Origin: an uncultured Hyphomicrobiales bacterium
GTDB taxonomy: Bacteria > Pseudomonadota > Alphaproteobacteria > Rhizobiales > Xanthobacteraceae
Direction: 5' to 3'
Assembly: GCA_903839845.1 (NCBI GenBank)
Contig: CAIMEA010000006.1
Location: 1-64,000 of the forward strand
Length of the DNA: 64,000 bases
Shown here: in pieces, positions 52,198 through 61,175 of the stretch
Numbering within the stretch: position 1 is the first letter of the stretch
Layout: each line of letters begins with the position of its first letter
Program-made: the position numbers and the translations under genes
Notes under the pieces: generated by a model
What the model was told of the DNA's origin: nothing
The model's database searches: none
The model's input: the letters and a program-made list of their open reading frames with translations, nothing else

Positions 52198-52611
52198 CTA
52201 CCAGCGATGACGCCAGGGCCGCCCGTAATAATAAGGCCGGCCGTAATAATAGGGCCGCTCGTAATATGGCGGCGGCGGCACCTCGACATAAATCGGCGGC
52301 TCTTCGATTTCGTCCGGACCATAGACCGGGCGGCGCACCGTGCGACGCTGCGGCACCTTGCCGCTCAGGTCGAGCGCGCTCTGAATGGCAAAGCCGTTCT
52401 TGTCCTGCCAGGTGATGGCGCACCAGCCTTCACTGCACTCGCCGGCATCGACCAGGCTGCCGCTCGGGATTTTGCCGACGATCTCGCTGGTGGTGCCGGG
52501 CGCCGCGCGCAGGTTGACGGTCGAGGCCACATAGGCCGGCTTGGCCAGTGCGCCGGAAACCGCTGCCAGCAAGACAGCCCCGACAACCGTTCCGCTCAAG
52601 ACATGCCGCAT
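52198..52611 (-). CDS. SH3-domain protein with Tyr/Pro/Arg-rich tail
   Basis: 137 residues from ATG 52611 with a signal peptide (MRHVLSGTVVGAVLLAAVSG, cleavage near ALA). The bacterial SH3 domain follows: YVASTVNLRAAPGTTSEIVG, GSLVDAGECSEGWCAITW and KNGFAIQSALDL. The C-terminus is a low-complexity segment, PPYYERPYYYGRPYYYGRPW. Such periplasmic SH3b proteins are common in this order and are thought to bind cell-wall peptides (general knowledge). Confidence 0.85.
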   Translation of the reverse strand: MRHVLSGTVVGAVLLAAVSGALAKPAYVASTVNLRAAPGTTSEIVGKIPSGSLVDAGECSEGWCAITWQDKNGFAIQSALDLSGKVPQRRTVRRPVYGPDEIEEPPIYVEVPPPPYYERPYYYGRPYYYGRPWRHRW

Positions 52612-52765
52612 GATCGTTGTGCCTCTCGTTGCGAAAGCCCGGGAAAACCCGCCCTCGCCGGGCGCGAGACCCCGGGGTCCGGCAACCATACCATGCGGTA
52701 AAAACGGCGGGAACGGGGCGGCAAGCCTGCTTGCCATCGCCCTTGGCCCTGTGAGACAAGGCGCC

Positions 52766-53041
52766 ATGTCAGACAGCAAAACCGATCCCCAGACCGCCGA
52801 CACCCTGCCCGACCGGCTCAGCATCGATCCGCGCAGCCCCTTCTTCAATGGCGAGGTGCTGCAACGCGACGTCGGCATCCGCTTCAAGGGCGTCGAGAAA
52901 ACCAATGTCGAGGAATACTGCGTCAGTGAAAACTGGGTCCGCGTCGCCGCCGGCAATGCCAAGGACCGCTACGGCAATCCGCTGACCATCAAGCTGACCG
53001 GCACGGTCGAGCCTTATTTCAAGGACAAGAAGCCGGCTTGA
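52766..53041 (+). CDS. DUF3297 family protein
   Basis: 91 residues from ATG 52766 (MSDSKTDPQTADTLPDRLSI). The DPRSPFFNGEVLQRDVGIRF, KTNVEEYCVSENWVRVAAGN and NPLTIKLTGTVEPYFKDKK stretches match the small cytosolic DUF3297 family, sometimes labelled glutathione-peroxidase-like without proof. It is divergent from the SH3 gene. Confidence 0.85.
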   Translation: MSDSKTDPQTADTLPDRLSIDPRSPFFNGEVLQRDVGIRFKGVEKTNVEEYCVSENWVRVAAGNAKDRYGNPLTIKLTGTVEPYFKDKKPA

Positions 53042-53069
53042 ACGGCGACGAATTCGGACCGCGACGCGG

Positions 53070-53417
53070 ATGGATGACGGCACCGCCCAGCACGAGATCG
53101 TTCGCCTGGAAGCGCGGATCGAGGCGCTGACCGAGCAACTGGCGCGCTGCGCCAAAATTTCACTCGCCGCGAAAATCGCCATCGGCTTCGGCGCGCTATG
53201 GTTCGTGCTGGCGCTGATCGGCGTTCTCACTCTCGATGTCACCGCTTTTACCGGCACCGTCGCCGCGATGCTCGGCGGCGTCGTGCTGCTCGGCTCCAAT
53301 GCCACGACCTGGGATGAGACCGACGCGGCGTTGCGCGAAGCGGAAGCCGCGCGCGCGGCATTGATCGGCACGATGTGCTTGCGGGTGGTCGGGGAAGAGA
53401 CAAGGACGTTGCATTGA
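53070..53417 (+). CDS. Small membrane protein with coiled-coil, unknown
   Basis: 115 residues. A short N-terminal coiled coil (HEIVRLEARIEALTEQLAR) precedes two membrane helices, IAIGFGALWFVLALIGVLTL and the segment around TGTVAAMLGGVVLLGS. The C-terminal helix is WDETDAALREAEAARAALIG. It lies 28 bases after the DUF3297 gene and is probably co-transcribed. Function unknown. Confidence 0.75.
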   Translation: MDDGTAQHEIVRLEARIEALTEQLARCAKISLAAKIAIGFGALWFVLALIGVLTLDVTAFTGTVAAMLGGVVLLGSNATTWDETDAALREAEAARAALIGTMCLRVVGEETRTLH

Positions 53418-53423
53418 AATTTC

Positions 53424-53592
53424 TTCCCTCTCCCCGTTCTTACGGGGAGAGGGTGGCGAAGCGCCATTTGGCGCGAGCCGGGTGAGGGGCGAGTTTGCCG
53501 CTTGTTCAAAAGCGGCCCCTCACCGACCCGCCTTCGCCCTTCGGGCTTCGGCGGGCCACCTCTCCCCGCAAAGAGCGGGGAGAGGGAAAAGA
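53424..53592. repeat. Large palindromic intergenic element
   Basis: The left part is CCCTCTCCCCGTTCTTACGG plus GGAGAGGG, itself a hairpin, and GGGTGAGGGGC follows. The right part mirrors it with GCCCCTCACC and CCTCTCCCCGC...GCGGGGAGAGG. The whole folds into a long branched stem. Similar elements are widespread in alphaproteobacteria (recollection). It probably ends transcription from both sides. Confidence 0.75.
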
Positions 53593-54131
53593 AGCAAAGC
53601 CCGCACGCGCGTCATCGCCCGTATTCTTTGCGGCCCCGGGCAGGCCGTCGCTTGATCTCGCATTCTCGTTGCGTCCTCTAAGAACGAGGGCGCGCGGAAC
53701 GCCGGGGCCACAACCGCCCCGCAGCCCTGCGTAAGTTGCTAAACAAGTACGCAGGTTAGTCACCACGAAACTGCCGGATCTCCCGGCGCTCCGCGCGCGG
53801 TGTTTATAGGTTTGCTCCGCTTGACCCCCGGTGGACTGACCTTTTCAGGCTTCCTCTTGCTTTAGGACATGCCTATCCACCGCTGCGGGGTTTCCATGCG
53901 CTTCTCGCCACCGCCTCTGGCTCCGGCCGGTGGAATCCCGGCTATTGCATGAGACAGCGCGCGCGAAGGCGCACTTTCGCCCCAGTGATGCGCGGCTGGC
54001 GCATCGGGACCAAGCGGCTTGGACCGCCGATCGGGTGTTTGCGTCGCATCTCCAACGCCCCGTCCGGCCACCGCTCCCCGCCCCAGCATCTGACGACGCT
54101 GATCAAACGCCCCTCGTGAGTTGGGACGGGA
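53593..54131 (-). other. Long region without a convincing gene; possible leftward non-coding transcript or repeat
   Basis: About 540 bases carry no frame with good coding character on either strand. Short leftward frames occur at 53862-54089 (ending KRMETPQRWIGMS) and 53506-53766 (MVTNLRTCLATYAGLRGG), both Arg/Gly/Pro-rich with no domain. I recall similar short hypothetical frames in Bradyrhizobium-like genomes, which would fit a dispersed repeat, but this was not checked. A strong leftward promoter (54139-54167) faces into the region. No tmRNA, RNase P or SRP signature was found. Confidence 0.4.
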
Positions 54132-54138
54132 TTACGTG

Positions 54139-54167
54139 TATATAGTCCTAGGTATTTAAACAGTCAA
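54139..54167 (-). promoter_or_regulatory. Strong sigma-70-type promoter reading leftward
   Basis: On the minus strand TTGACT (54162-54167) and TATATA (54139-54144) are separated by exactly 17 bases. This is the clearest housekeeping promoter in the window. Transcription would start near 54132 and enter a region without a recognised gene. Confidence 0.75.
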
Positions 54168-54200
54168 GGGGGATTTTCGGTCCGAACCCACAAATTCCGC

Positions 54201-54275
54201 TCATGCCCGCGCAGGCGGGCATCCAGTTCTTGGCCGAAGCCTGGCCCCCCGCCTTCGCGGGGGTGAGCGGGGACG
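54201..54275. repeat. Dispersed palindromic repeat, family A copy 3
   Basis: TCATGCCCGCGCAGGCGGGC plus ATCCAG on the left, CCCCCCGCCTTCGCGGGGGTGA on the right in two pieces. Same plan as at 11152 and 29094. It lies in the leader of the APH-type kinase gene. Confidence 0.7.
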
Positions 54276-54316
54276 ACAGTGGAAGCAGGGACGATAGATA
54301 CCCGCTATGGTGCCGC

Positions 54317-55108
54317 ATGAATATCTCCGCCGAAGCCCTCGCTTGTGACCTGCTCACCCGGCACGACAGCGCCGCCGCGATCGCGCTGGAGCCGGTGACA
54401 ACCGGCATGAGTGGCGCCGGCGTCTTCCGCGCTATCCAGAAAGGTCAGGCACCGCGCTATGTGAAAGTGGCGGTCGATGCCGCCGCCATCGCCTTGCGTG
54501 ACGAAATTGCCCGCACACAGTGGCTTGGGGCACGCGGCATCGCCGTGCCGGCGGTGCTGGCGATCGACGATCGGGCAGCAAGCGTGGCCGTGCTGATGAC
54601 GACCGTCGCCGGCGCGCCAGCCGACGTCAGCGCGCTTGCGACACCGCGCCTGATCGTGGCGCTGGCGCGCGCCGTCAACGCCTTGCACGCGCTGCCGGCC
54701 GCCGATTGCCCATTCGACGAGACGCTCGACGCACGGCTCGCCCGCGCGCAGGCCGCCGTCGATGCCGGCGCCATCGACCCGGCCGAGTTCGAACCGCGCA
54801 ACCGGAACACCGCGCCGGCCGAGCTGCTGCGGCGCCTGCGTGCCGCGCCGCCGCATGAGGACGTCGTCGTCCTGCACGGCGACCTGACGCTCGGCAACAT
54901 CATCGTCGACGACAGCGGCGCATGCGGCTTTATCGACTGCGGCAATGCGGGCCGTGGCGACCGCTATACCGATCTGGCGCTGCTGCAGGCCGACATCGTC
55001 GCGCATCGCGGGCCGCAGGCGGGCGCCGGGTTCCTCGCCGCCTGCGGCGTCAGCCATTGGGACGCCGCCAAAGCGCGCCATTTCCTCGATCTCTATGAGT
55101 TTTTTTGA
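54317..55108 (+). CDS. Aminoglycoside 3'-phosphotransferase-like kinase
   Basis: 263 residues from ATG 54317 (MNISAEALACDLLTRHDSAA); the open frame extends back to 54203 only through repeat DNA. The APH fold is seen in ARTQWLGARGIAVPAVLAID, the catalytic loop VVLHGDLTLGNIIVDDSG (HGDxxxxN) and the metal Asp plus C-terminal GFIDCGNAGRGDRYTDLALL. The last stretch is specific for the APH(3') branch. It could phosphorylate aminoglycosides, or an unrelated metabolite; chromosomal homologues are not always resistance genes. Confidence 0.87.
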   Translation: MNISAEALACDLLTRHDSAAAIALEPVTTGMSGAGVFRAIQKGQAPRYVKVAVDAAAIALRDEIARTQWLGARGIAVPAVLAIDDRAASVAVLMTTVAGAPADVSALATPRLIVALARAVNALHALPAADCPFDETLDARLARAQAAVDAGAIDPAEFEPRNRNTAPAELLRRLRAAPPHEDVVVLHGDLTLGNIIVDDSGACGFIDCGNAGRGDRYTDLALLQADIVAHRGPQAGAGFLAACGVSHWDAAKARHFLDLYEFF

Positions 55109-55254
55109 GTGGCTAAAAACGAGCGACGTCAATAATTTAACGAGAGGAATCCGGCAAACCCGGCGGGTCCGGTAAAATTTTAACGATCCCGCAGGGGCTG
55201 TTTTAAGGGGCTCACGGCAGACTGACCCCAGGGATCAGCCGTGTGGAGGTTTTC

Positions 55255-55470
55255 GTGAACAAGATTTTCGTCAAGAATGGCGATTGGGACAAGGCGCGCT
55301 CCGAGTTGGGCGCCCAGCTTGAAGCTAGGAAGAATTCCTTCGACGCCCAGCTCGAGGCGGCCTTTGCGCCGGTCCGCAAGGTCGCCGCGGCTCAGCCGTC
55401 GAAGACCGACGTGCCGCAGAACAAGCAGACCAGCGGATTGCTTCTGTCGCGTTCGCGTGTGCGCGGCTGA
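55255..55470 (+). CDS. Hypothetical small protein
   Basis: 71 residues from GTG 55255, five bases after a perfect GGAGGT (MNKIFVKNGDWDKARSELGA, first codon read as Met). Basic, probably helical, ending KQTSGLLLSRSRVRG. GTG 55243 is also in frame but overlaps the ribosome site. It is convergent with the formate dehydrogenase operon. Function unknown. Confidence 0.65.
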   Translation: MNKIFVKNGDWDKARSELGAQLEARKNSFDAQLEAAFAPVRKVAAAQPSKTDVPQNKQTSGLLLSRSRVRG

Positions 55471-55533
55471 ACGGCCGAGGTTGCCGATTGTCGGTGTGCC
55501 GCGCCCCGCATTCGCGGGGCGACGACGGCTGCC

Positions 55534-58323
55534 CTACTCCGCCGCTTCGCTGCGCGGCACCGCCTTCTCGACCTTGGCGGCGCAGAACTTGAATTCCGGA
55601 ATCTTGCCGAACGGATCGAGCGCCGGATTGGTCAGGATGTTCGCCGCCGCTTCGACGTAAGCGAACGGAATGAACACCACACCGTCCGGAATGGCGTCGT
55701 CCTGCCGCGATTGCAGTTCGACCTCGCCGCGCCGCGTCGACACTTTCACCATATCGCCGGGCTGAATGCCGAGCTTCTCGATCGTGCCGCGCGACAACTG
55801 CGCGATCGCCGACGGCTCCAGCGCGTCGAGCACTTTGGTGCGGCGGGTCATCGAGCCGGTGTGCCAATGCTCGAGCTGGCGGCCGGTCGAGAGAATGAAC
55901 GGATAATCGAGATCCGGCACTTCGTTCGGCGGCTGCAGCTTGGTCGCGACCAGTTTGGCGAAGCCGCCCGGACGCGGGAAGCCGTCCTCGAACACGACGT
56001 CGCGGCCGGGAATGTCCGGGCCGGCGGTCGGATAAGTGACGGCGCTTTCGCGCTCGACGCGGTCCCATGAAATATTGGCGAGCGCCGGCATCATCGACGC
56101 CATTTCGGTGAATACCTCGCCGACGTGCTTGTAGGTCCAGCCGCAGCCCATGCGGTTGGCGATGTCTTGAATGATCCAGAGATCCTGGCGCGTATCGCCC
56201 GGCAGCGGCAGCGCGGCGCGGCCCATCTGCACCTGTCGATTGGTGTTGGTGACGGTGCCGTCCTTTTCCGGCCAGCCTGACGCGGGCAGGACGATGTCGG
56301 CATACATCGCGGTCTCGGTGAGGAACAGGTCCTGCACGACGAGATGTTCGAGATGCGCCAGCGCCTGACGCGCATGGTTGAGATCGGGATCGGACATCGC
56401 CGGGTTTTCGCCCTCGACATACATGCCCTTGATCTCGTCGGCATGCACCGCGTCCATGATCTCGACGACGGTCTTGCCGCGCTTCGGCGGCAGTTTGACG
56501 CCCCACTTGGCCTCATAGAGCGCGCGGATTTCCGGATTTTCCACCGACTTGTAATCGGGGAAGAACATCGGGATCAGGCCGGCATCCGACGCGCCCTGCA
56601 CGTTGTTCTGGCCGCGCAAGGGATGCAGGCCGGTGCCGGGACGGCCGATCTGGCCGGTGATGAGCGCCAGCGCGATCAGGCAGCGCGCATTGTCGGTGCC
56701 GTGCGTGTGCTGCGACACGCCCATGCCCCAGAAGATGATCGAGCTCTCGGCGCGCGCATAGGCGCGGGCGACTTCGCGAAGTGTGTCGGCCGGAATGCCG
56801 CAGATCGGCTCCATTTCCTCCGGCGTGAAGTCCTTGATGTTTTCCGCCCACGCGTCGAAGCCTTCGACATAGGTCTGGATATATTGCTGGTCGTACAGCT
56901 TCTCGGTGACGATGACGTTGAGCATGGCGTTGAGCATCGCCACGTCGGTGCCGTTCTTGAACTGCATCATTTTCCAGGCGTGGCGCTTCATCGCCGTGCC
57001 GCGCGGATCCATGATGACCAGCTTGGCGCCTTTCTTGGCCGCCTGCTTGAAGAAGGTCGCGGCGACCGGATGGTTCTCGGTCGGGTTGGCGCCGATGACG
57101 ATGATCAGCTCCGAGTTCTTCACTTCGTTGAAGGTCGCGGTGACGGCGGCGGAGCCGACGCCCTCGAGCAGCGCCGACACCGACGAGGCGTGGCACAGCC
57201 GCGTGCAGTGATCGACATTGTTGGTGCCGAAACCGGTACGCACCAGCTTCTGGAACAGGTAGGCCTCTTCGTTCGAGCCTTTGGCCGAGCCGAAGCCAGC
57301 GAGCGCATCGGGGCCGTCGCGGTCGCGAATTTTCTTCAAGCCGTCGGCGGCGCGGTCAAGCGCCTCTTCCCAGGTGGCTTCGCGGAAATGCGTCCATGGA
57401 TTGGACGGATCGATCTCCTCGTGCGCGACTTTCGGCACGCCGTCCTTGCGGATCATCGGCTTCAACAGGCGCTGCGGATTGCTGACATAGTCGAAGCCGA
57501 AGCGGCCCTTGACGCAGAGACGGTTCTCGTTGGCCGGGCCGTTGCGGCCGGTGACGGCGACGATCTTGTCGTTCTTGATCTGGTAGGTGAGCTGGCAGCC
57601 GACGCCGCAATAGGGGCAGACCGAGTCAACCGTGCGGTCGGGCTTGCCGAGATAGATGTTGTTCTCATCGACCATGGTCGCCGGCATCAGCGCGCCGGTC
57701 GGGCAGGCCTGCACGCATTCGCCGCAGGCGACGCAAGTCGACGCGCCCATCGGGTCGTCGAAATCGAACACGATCTTTTCGAGGTGACCGCGGCCGGCCA
57801 TGCCGATGACGTCGTTGACCTGGACTTCGCGGCAGGCGCGCACGCACAAATTACACTGGATGCAGGCGTCGAGATTGACCGCCATCGCTGGATGCGAACG
57901 ATCCGGCGCCGGCACCGCTTCGCGCTCGCGCTTGGGGAAGCGGCCGGCTTCGACATTCTGCCGCTTGGCGGTTTTCCAGAATTCGCTATCGGTGTCGTGC
58001 GCGACTTCCATCGCCGGCTGATCGGTGACCAGCAGTTCGGCAACCATCTTGCGCGCGGTTTTCGCGCGATGGCTGTCGGTGGTGACCTTCATGCCCGGAT
58101 TGGGCGTGCGGATGCAGGACGCGGCCAGCACGCGCTCGCCCTCGATCTCGACCATGCAGACGCGGCAATTGCCGTCGGCGCGGTAGCCGGGCTTCGGCGA
58201 ATAGCACAGATGCGGCAGCTTGATGTCGAGCCGGCGCGCGGCGCGGAAGATCGACTCGCCCTCGCGGATGTCGATCTCGTGGCCGTCGATGAAGAAGGTT
58301 TTCGGCGTGTTGCTGTCGCTCAT
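55534..58323 (-). CDS. fdsA: NAD-dependent formate dehydrogenase, molybdopterin alpha subunit
   Basis: A 929-residue catalytic subunit oxidising formate to CO2. The N-terminal [2Fe-2S] domain has CYSPKPGYRADGNCRVCMVE. Two [4Fe-4S] sites are CIQCNLCVRACRE and CVACGECVQACPTGAL, and the fourth cluster motif is CPYCGVGCQLTY. The molybdenum ligand is a cysteine, in NNVDHCTRLCHASS, not selenocysteine. The C-terminal dinucleotide-binding domain includes LSTGRQLEHWHTGSMTRR. No signal peptide: a soluble enzyme. It follows the beta gene by four bases. The fdhD and fdsD genes are absent nearby. Confidence 0.96.
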   Translation of the reverse strand: MSDSNTPKTFFIDGHEIDIREGESIFRAARRLDIKLPHLCYSPKPGYRADGNCRVCMVEIEGERVLAASCIRTPNPGMKVTTDSHRAKTARKMVAELLVTDQPAMEVAHDTDSEFWKTAKRQNVEAGRFPKREREAVPAPDRSHPAMAVNLDACIQCNLCVRACREVQVNDVIGMAGRGHLEKIVFDFDDPMGASTCVACGECVQACPTGALMPATMVDENNIYLGKPDRTVDSVCPYCGVGCQLTYQIKNDKIVAVTGRNGPANENRLCVKGRFGFDYVSNPQRLLKPMIRKDGVPKVAHEEIDPSNPWTHFREATWEEALDRAADGLKKIRDRDGPDALAGFGSAKGSNEEAYLFQKLVRTGFGTNNVDHCTRLCHASSVSALLEGVGSAAVTATFNEVKNSELIIVIGANPTENHPVAATFFKQAAKKGAKLVIMDPRGTAMKRHAWKMMQFKNGTDVAMLNAMLNVIVTEKLYDQQYIQTYVEGFDAWAENIKDFTPEEMEPICGIPADTLREVARAYARAESSIIFWGMGVSQHTHGTDNARCLIALALITGQIGRPGTGLHPLRGQNNVQGASDAGLIPMFFPDYKSVENPEIRALYEAKWGVKLPPKRGKTVVEIMDAVHADEIKGMYVEGENPAMSDPDLNHARQALAHLEHLVVQDLFLTETAMYADIVLPASGWPEKDGTVTNTNRQVQMGRAALPLPGDTRQDLWIIQDIANRMGCGWTYKHVGEVFTEMASMMPALANISWDRVERESAVTYPTAGPDIPGRDVVFEDGFPRPGGFAKLVATKLQPPNEVPDLDYPFILSTGRQLEHWHTGSMTRRTKVLDALEPSAIAQLSRGTIEKLGIQPGDMVKVSTRRGEVELQSRQDDAIPDGVVFIPFAYVEAAANILTNPALDPFGKIPEFKFCAAKVEKAVPRSEAAE

Positions 58324-58327
58324 AAGT

Positions 58328-60091
58328 TCACCAAGTCCCTAGCGGTTTCGTCAGTTCCTCGGGGAAGTACTTCAACACGCTGAGCAGCGGGTTCGGCGCG
58401 GCCTGGCCGAGGCCGCAGATCGAGGCGTCGCGCATCAATGTCGCCAACTCATTCAGGAGTTCGACGTTCCACGGCCCCTGCGCCATCAGCTTGACGGCCT
58501 TCTCGGTGCCGGCGCGGCACGGCGTGCACTGGCCGCAGGATTCATCCTCGAAGAACTTCAGCAGGTTGAGCGCGACCGCCTTCATGTCGTCCTTGTCGGA
58601 CAGAATGACGACGGCATGCGAGCCGACGAAACCGCCATAGGGTTCGAAGGTGCCGAAGTCCATCGGCAGGTCGGCCATGTTCGGCGCGAAGATGCCGCCG
58701 GACGCGCCGCCGGGCAGGAAGCCCTTGAGCGTGTGGCCGTCGAGCATGCCGCCGGAAAATTCGTTGATCAGTTCGTTGATGGTGACGCCGGCCGGCGCCT
58801 GCTTGACGCCGGGATTCTTCACGCGGCCGGAGACCGAATAGCTGCGGAAGCCCTTCTTGTCGCGGCGGCCCTGCTTGATGAACCATTCCGGGCCGCGCTC
58901 GATGAGATCGCGGATCCAGTACAAAGTCTCGACATTCTGCTCCAGGGTCGGGCGGCCGAACAGGCCGACCTGCGCCAGATAGGGCGGGCGATGGCGCGGC
59001 AGACCGCGTTTGCCTTCGATCGATTCGATCATCGCCGATTCTTCGCCGCAGATATAAGCGCCGGCGCCGCGGCGCAGATGAATCTTGGTGTGCGGCATCA
59101 GACCCGCGGCTTCGACCTTGGTGACTTCCTCGGCCAGCATCAGGCGGATTTCCGGATACTCGTCGCGCACGTAAAGATAAGTGTCGGCGGCTTCGACGAC
59201 ATAAGCGGCGAGCAGCATGCCTTCGATGAAGCGATGCGGATCGATCTCAAGGTAATAGCGATCCTTGAAAGTGCCCGGCTCGCCTTCGTCGCAATTGACG
59301 GCGAACAGGCGCGGCGCCGGTTCGGCGCGCACCAAGGTCCACTTGCGCCCGGTCGGGAAGCCGGCGCCGCCGAGACCGCGCAGGCCGGCATCGCTGACGA
59401 TCTTGATCAGTTCGTCGCGCGTGCGCTTGCCGGCGAGAACGTCTTGCAGCAGCGCATAGCCGCCGGCTTTTCGGTAGGCGGCGAAATCGGTTGTCGGATG
59501 CCAGGCATGCGCATGAGGCTTTGCTTTCGCCGCCGCGGCAAGGTTATCGACCGTGGCGTGGAACGTCTGCACATGACCGACGGCGGCGACCGGCGCGCGG
59601 TCGCAGGCGCCCATGCAGGGCGCGCGCACCACGCGCACATCCTTGCCGAGCGCGCCGGGCAGCGTCGCCAAAAGCTTCTCGGCGCCGGCCATAGCGCAGG
59701 ACAATGAATCGCAGACGCGGATGGTGAGCGGCGGCGGCGGCGGCCCGTCCTTCACGACATCGAAATGCGCGTAGAACGTCGCGACTTCATAGACCTCAGC
59801 CTGCGCCATTTTCATTTCATGCGCGAGCGCGGCCAGATGGGCTGAGGAGATATGGCCGTAATGGTCCTGGATGAGATGAAGATGTTCGATCAGGAGATCG
59901 CGGCGGCGCGGCCGGTCGGTGAGCAAGGCCTGCACGTCGGCGAGCGCGGCCGGGTCGATCTGGCGGCCCTTCGGCGTGCGTCCGGATTTGCGGCGGCCCG
60001 CGCCTTTACCCTTGCCGCCACCATGGCCATTGCCGCCGTTCTGCGGCGGTTGGCCGTTACCGCCATTTTGCGGCGGATTGTGCATGTTCAT
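58328..60091 (-). CDS. fdsB: Formate dehydrogenase gamma-beta fusion (NuoE-NuoF type, NADH-forming)
   Basis: 587 residues. A Gly/Asn/Pro-rich N-terminus with the repeat PPQNGGNG (residues 6-21) precedes a NuoE-like domain (about 45-175; [2Fe-2S] cysteines in VCDSLSCAMAG and APCMGACDRAP). Then comes a NuoF-like domain: GLRGLGGAGFPTGRKW (FMN/NADH), NCDEGEPGTFKDR, RRGAGAYICGEESAMIESIE and the [4Fe-4S] site ESCGQCTPCRAGTEK. In most fds operons these are two genes (fdsG and fdsB); here they are one. It passes electrons from the alpha subunit to NAD. Confidence 0.94.
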   Translation of the reverse strand: MNMHNPPQNGGNGQPPQNGGNGHGGGKGKGAGRRKSGRTPKGRQIDPAALADVQALLTDRPRRRDLLIEHLHLIQDHYGHISSAHLAALAHEMKMAQAEVYEVATFYAHFDVVKDGPPPPPLTIRVCDSLSCAMAGAEKLLATLPGALGKDVRVVRAPCMGACDRAPVAAVGHVQTFHATVDNLAAAAKAKPHAHAWHPTTDFAAYRKAGGYALLQDVLAGKRTRDELIKIVSDAGLRGLGGAGFPTGRKWTLVRAEPAPRLFAVNCDEGEPGTFKDRYYLEIDPHRFIEGMLLAAYVVEAADTYLYVRDEYPEIRLMLAEEVTKVEAAGLMPHTKIHLRRGAGAYICGEESAMIESIEGKRGLPRHRPPYLAQVGLFGRPTLEQNVETLYWIRDLIERGPEWFIKQGRRDKKGFRSYSVSGRVKNPGVKQAPAGVTINELINEFSGGMLDGHTLKGFLPGGASGGIFAPNMADLPMDFGTFEPYGGFVGSHAVVILSDKDDMKAVALNLLKFFEDESCGQCTPCRAGTEKAVKLMAQGPWNVELLNELATLMRDASICGLGQAAPNPLLSVLKYFPEELTKPLGTW

Positions 60092-60158
60092 TGCCGTCTC
60101 CCTTGCGCATCTTTTTGAAGGCGTTCCAGCCTAGGCGCAATGCCGTCATCCCCATGGG

Positions 60159-60179
60159 TTGATAGGCAAAAACTATCAA
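60159..60179. promoter_or_regulatory. LysR-type binding dyad before formate dehydrogenase
   Basis: TTGATAG and CTATCAA are perfect inverted seven-base arms separated by seven bases. The dyad lies in the 171-base gap between the divergent lysR and fds genes, the classical place for an autoregulatory LysR site. A further ATCAATGAT follows. Confidence 0.7.
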
Positions 60180-60262
60180 TGATAATGTGTTTGGTGCCCA
60201 TTTTTTGCCCAACGAGGCCGCGGCGGTCGTGTCTAAGTCTCTGAATAGACAAGGTTATTGGC

Positions 60263-61156
60263 GTGATTGACAAACTCGAATTCCTGCTGGCGCTGGCCCG
60301 TGAGAAGCATTTCGGCCGCGCTGCCGAGTCTTGCGGCGTTACCCAGCCGACTTTGTCGGCCGGGGTGAAGCAAATCGAGGAACAGATGGGCGTCCTGCTG
60401 GTGCGGCGCGGCTCGCGCTTTCAGGGCTTCACGCCCGAGGGCGAACGGGTGCTGGACTGGGCGCGGCGCATCGTCGGCGACACCCGCAACATGCGCGAGG
60501 AGATCAATTCGCTGCGCCATGGCCTGTCCGGCCGCCTGCGCATCGCCGCGATTCCGACCGCGCTGGCGATGGTCGCGGCGCTGACGACGCCGTATCGCGG
60601 GCGCCATCCCAATGTGCAGTTCACCATCTACTCGCGCACGTCGGTCGAGATTCTCGAACTCCTGGAAAATCTCGAGATCGACGCCGGCATCACCTATGTC
60701 GAGAACGAGCCGCTCGGCCGCGTGACGATGGTGCCGCTTTATCATGAGCATTACCGCCTGCTGACCTCGGCCGATGCGCCGCTCGGCGACCGCGACAGCG
60801 TGACCTGGGCAGAGGTGGCGCAAGTGCCGCTGTGTCTCTTGACGCCGGACATGCAGAACCGGCGCATTATCGATCGTTTGATCGAGAGCGCCGGCGGCGA
60901 ATCGCGTCCGACTCTCGAGTCTGATTCGATGATCCTGCTGTACTCGCATGTGCGGACCGGGCGCTGGGCCAGCGTGATGCCGGCCAAGATCGCCGCGACA
61001 TTGGGATTAACCGACACGATCCGTGCGATTCCCATCACCGAACCGGACGCGGTGCAAACGATCGGGCTTGTCGTTCCCAAGCGGGAACCGATGACACCGA
61101 CGACGACGGCGCTGGTGGACGTGGCGCGGCGCGTGGCGCCGACACTCACCGATTAG
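60263..61156 (+). CDS. LysR family regulator of the formate dehydrogenase locus
   Basis: 297 residues. The winged helix-turn-helix is residues 2-60 (LEFLLALAREKHFGRAAESC, then GVTQPTLSAGVKQIEEQMG). The effector domain, from about residue 88 (GRLRIAAIPTALAMVAALTT), is complete. The gene is divergent from fds and upstream of the OFA transporter on its own strand. Dyads with ATAG half-sites in both promoter regions suggest that it controls both. Formate or an oxidised C1 compound may be the effector (inference). Confidence 0.92.
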   Translation: MIDKLEFLLALAREKHFGRAAESCGVTQPTLSAGVKQIEEQMGVLLVRRGSRFQGFTPEGERVLDWARRIVGDTRNMREEINSLRHGLSGRLRIAAIPTALAMVAALTTPYRGRHPNVQFTIYSRTSVEILELLENLEIDAGITYVENEPLGRVTMVPLYHEHYRLLTSADAPLGDRDSVTWAEVAQVPLCLLTPDMQNRRIIDRLIESAGGESRPTLESDSMILLYSHVRTGRWASVMPAKIAATLGLTDTIRAIPITEPDAVQTIGLVVPKREPMTPTTTALVDVARRVAPTLTD

Positions 61157-61175
61157 CCCGGGCCATAGTTCACCC

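Noticed and set aside
53506-54089. Two short leftward frames in the gene-poor region
   Set aside because: Arg/Gly/Pro-rich, no domain, overlap a palindromic repeat; kept only as a note to the possible non-coding transcript.
56344-58383. 679-residue rightward frame across fdsA
   Set aside because: Antisense to the formate dehydrogenase alpha subunit with all iron-sulfur motifs.
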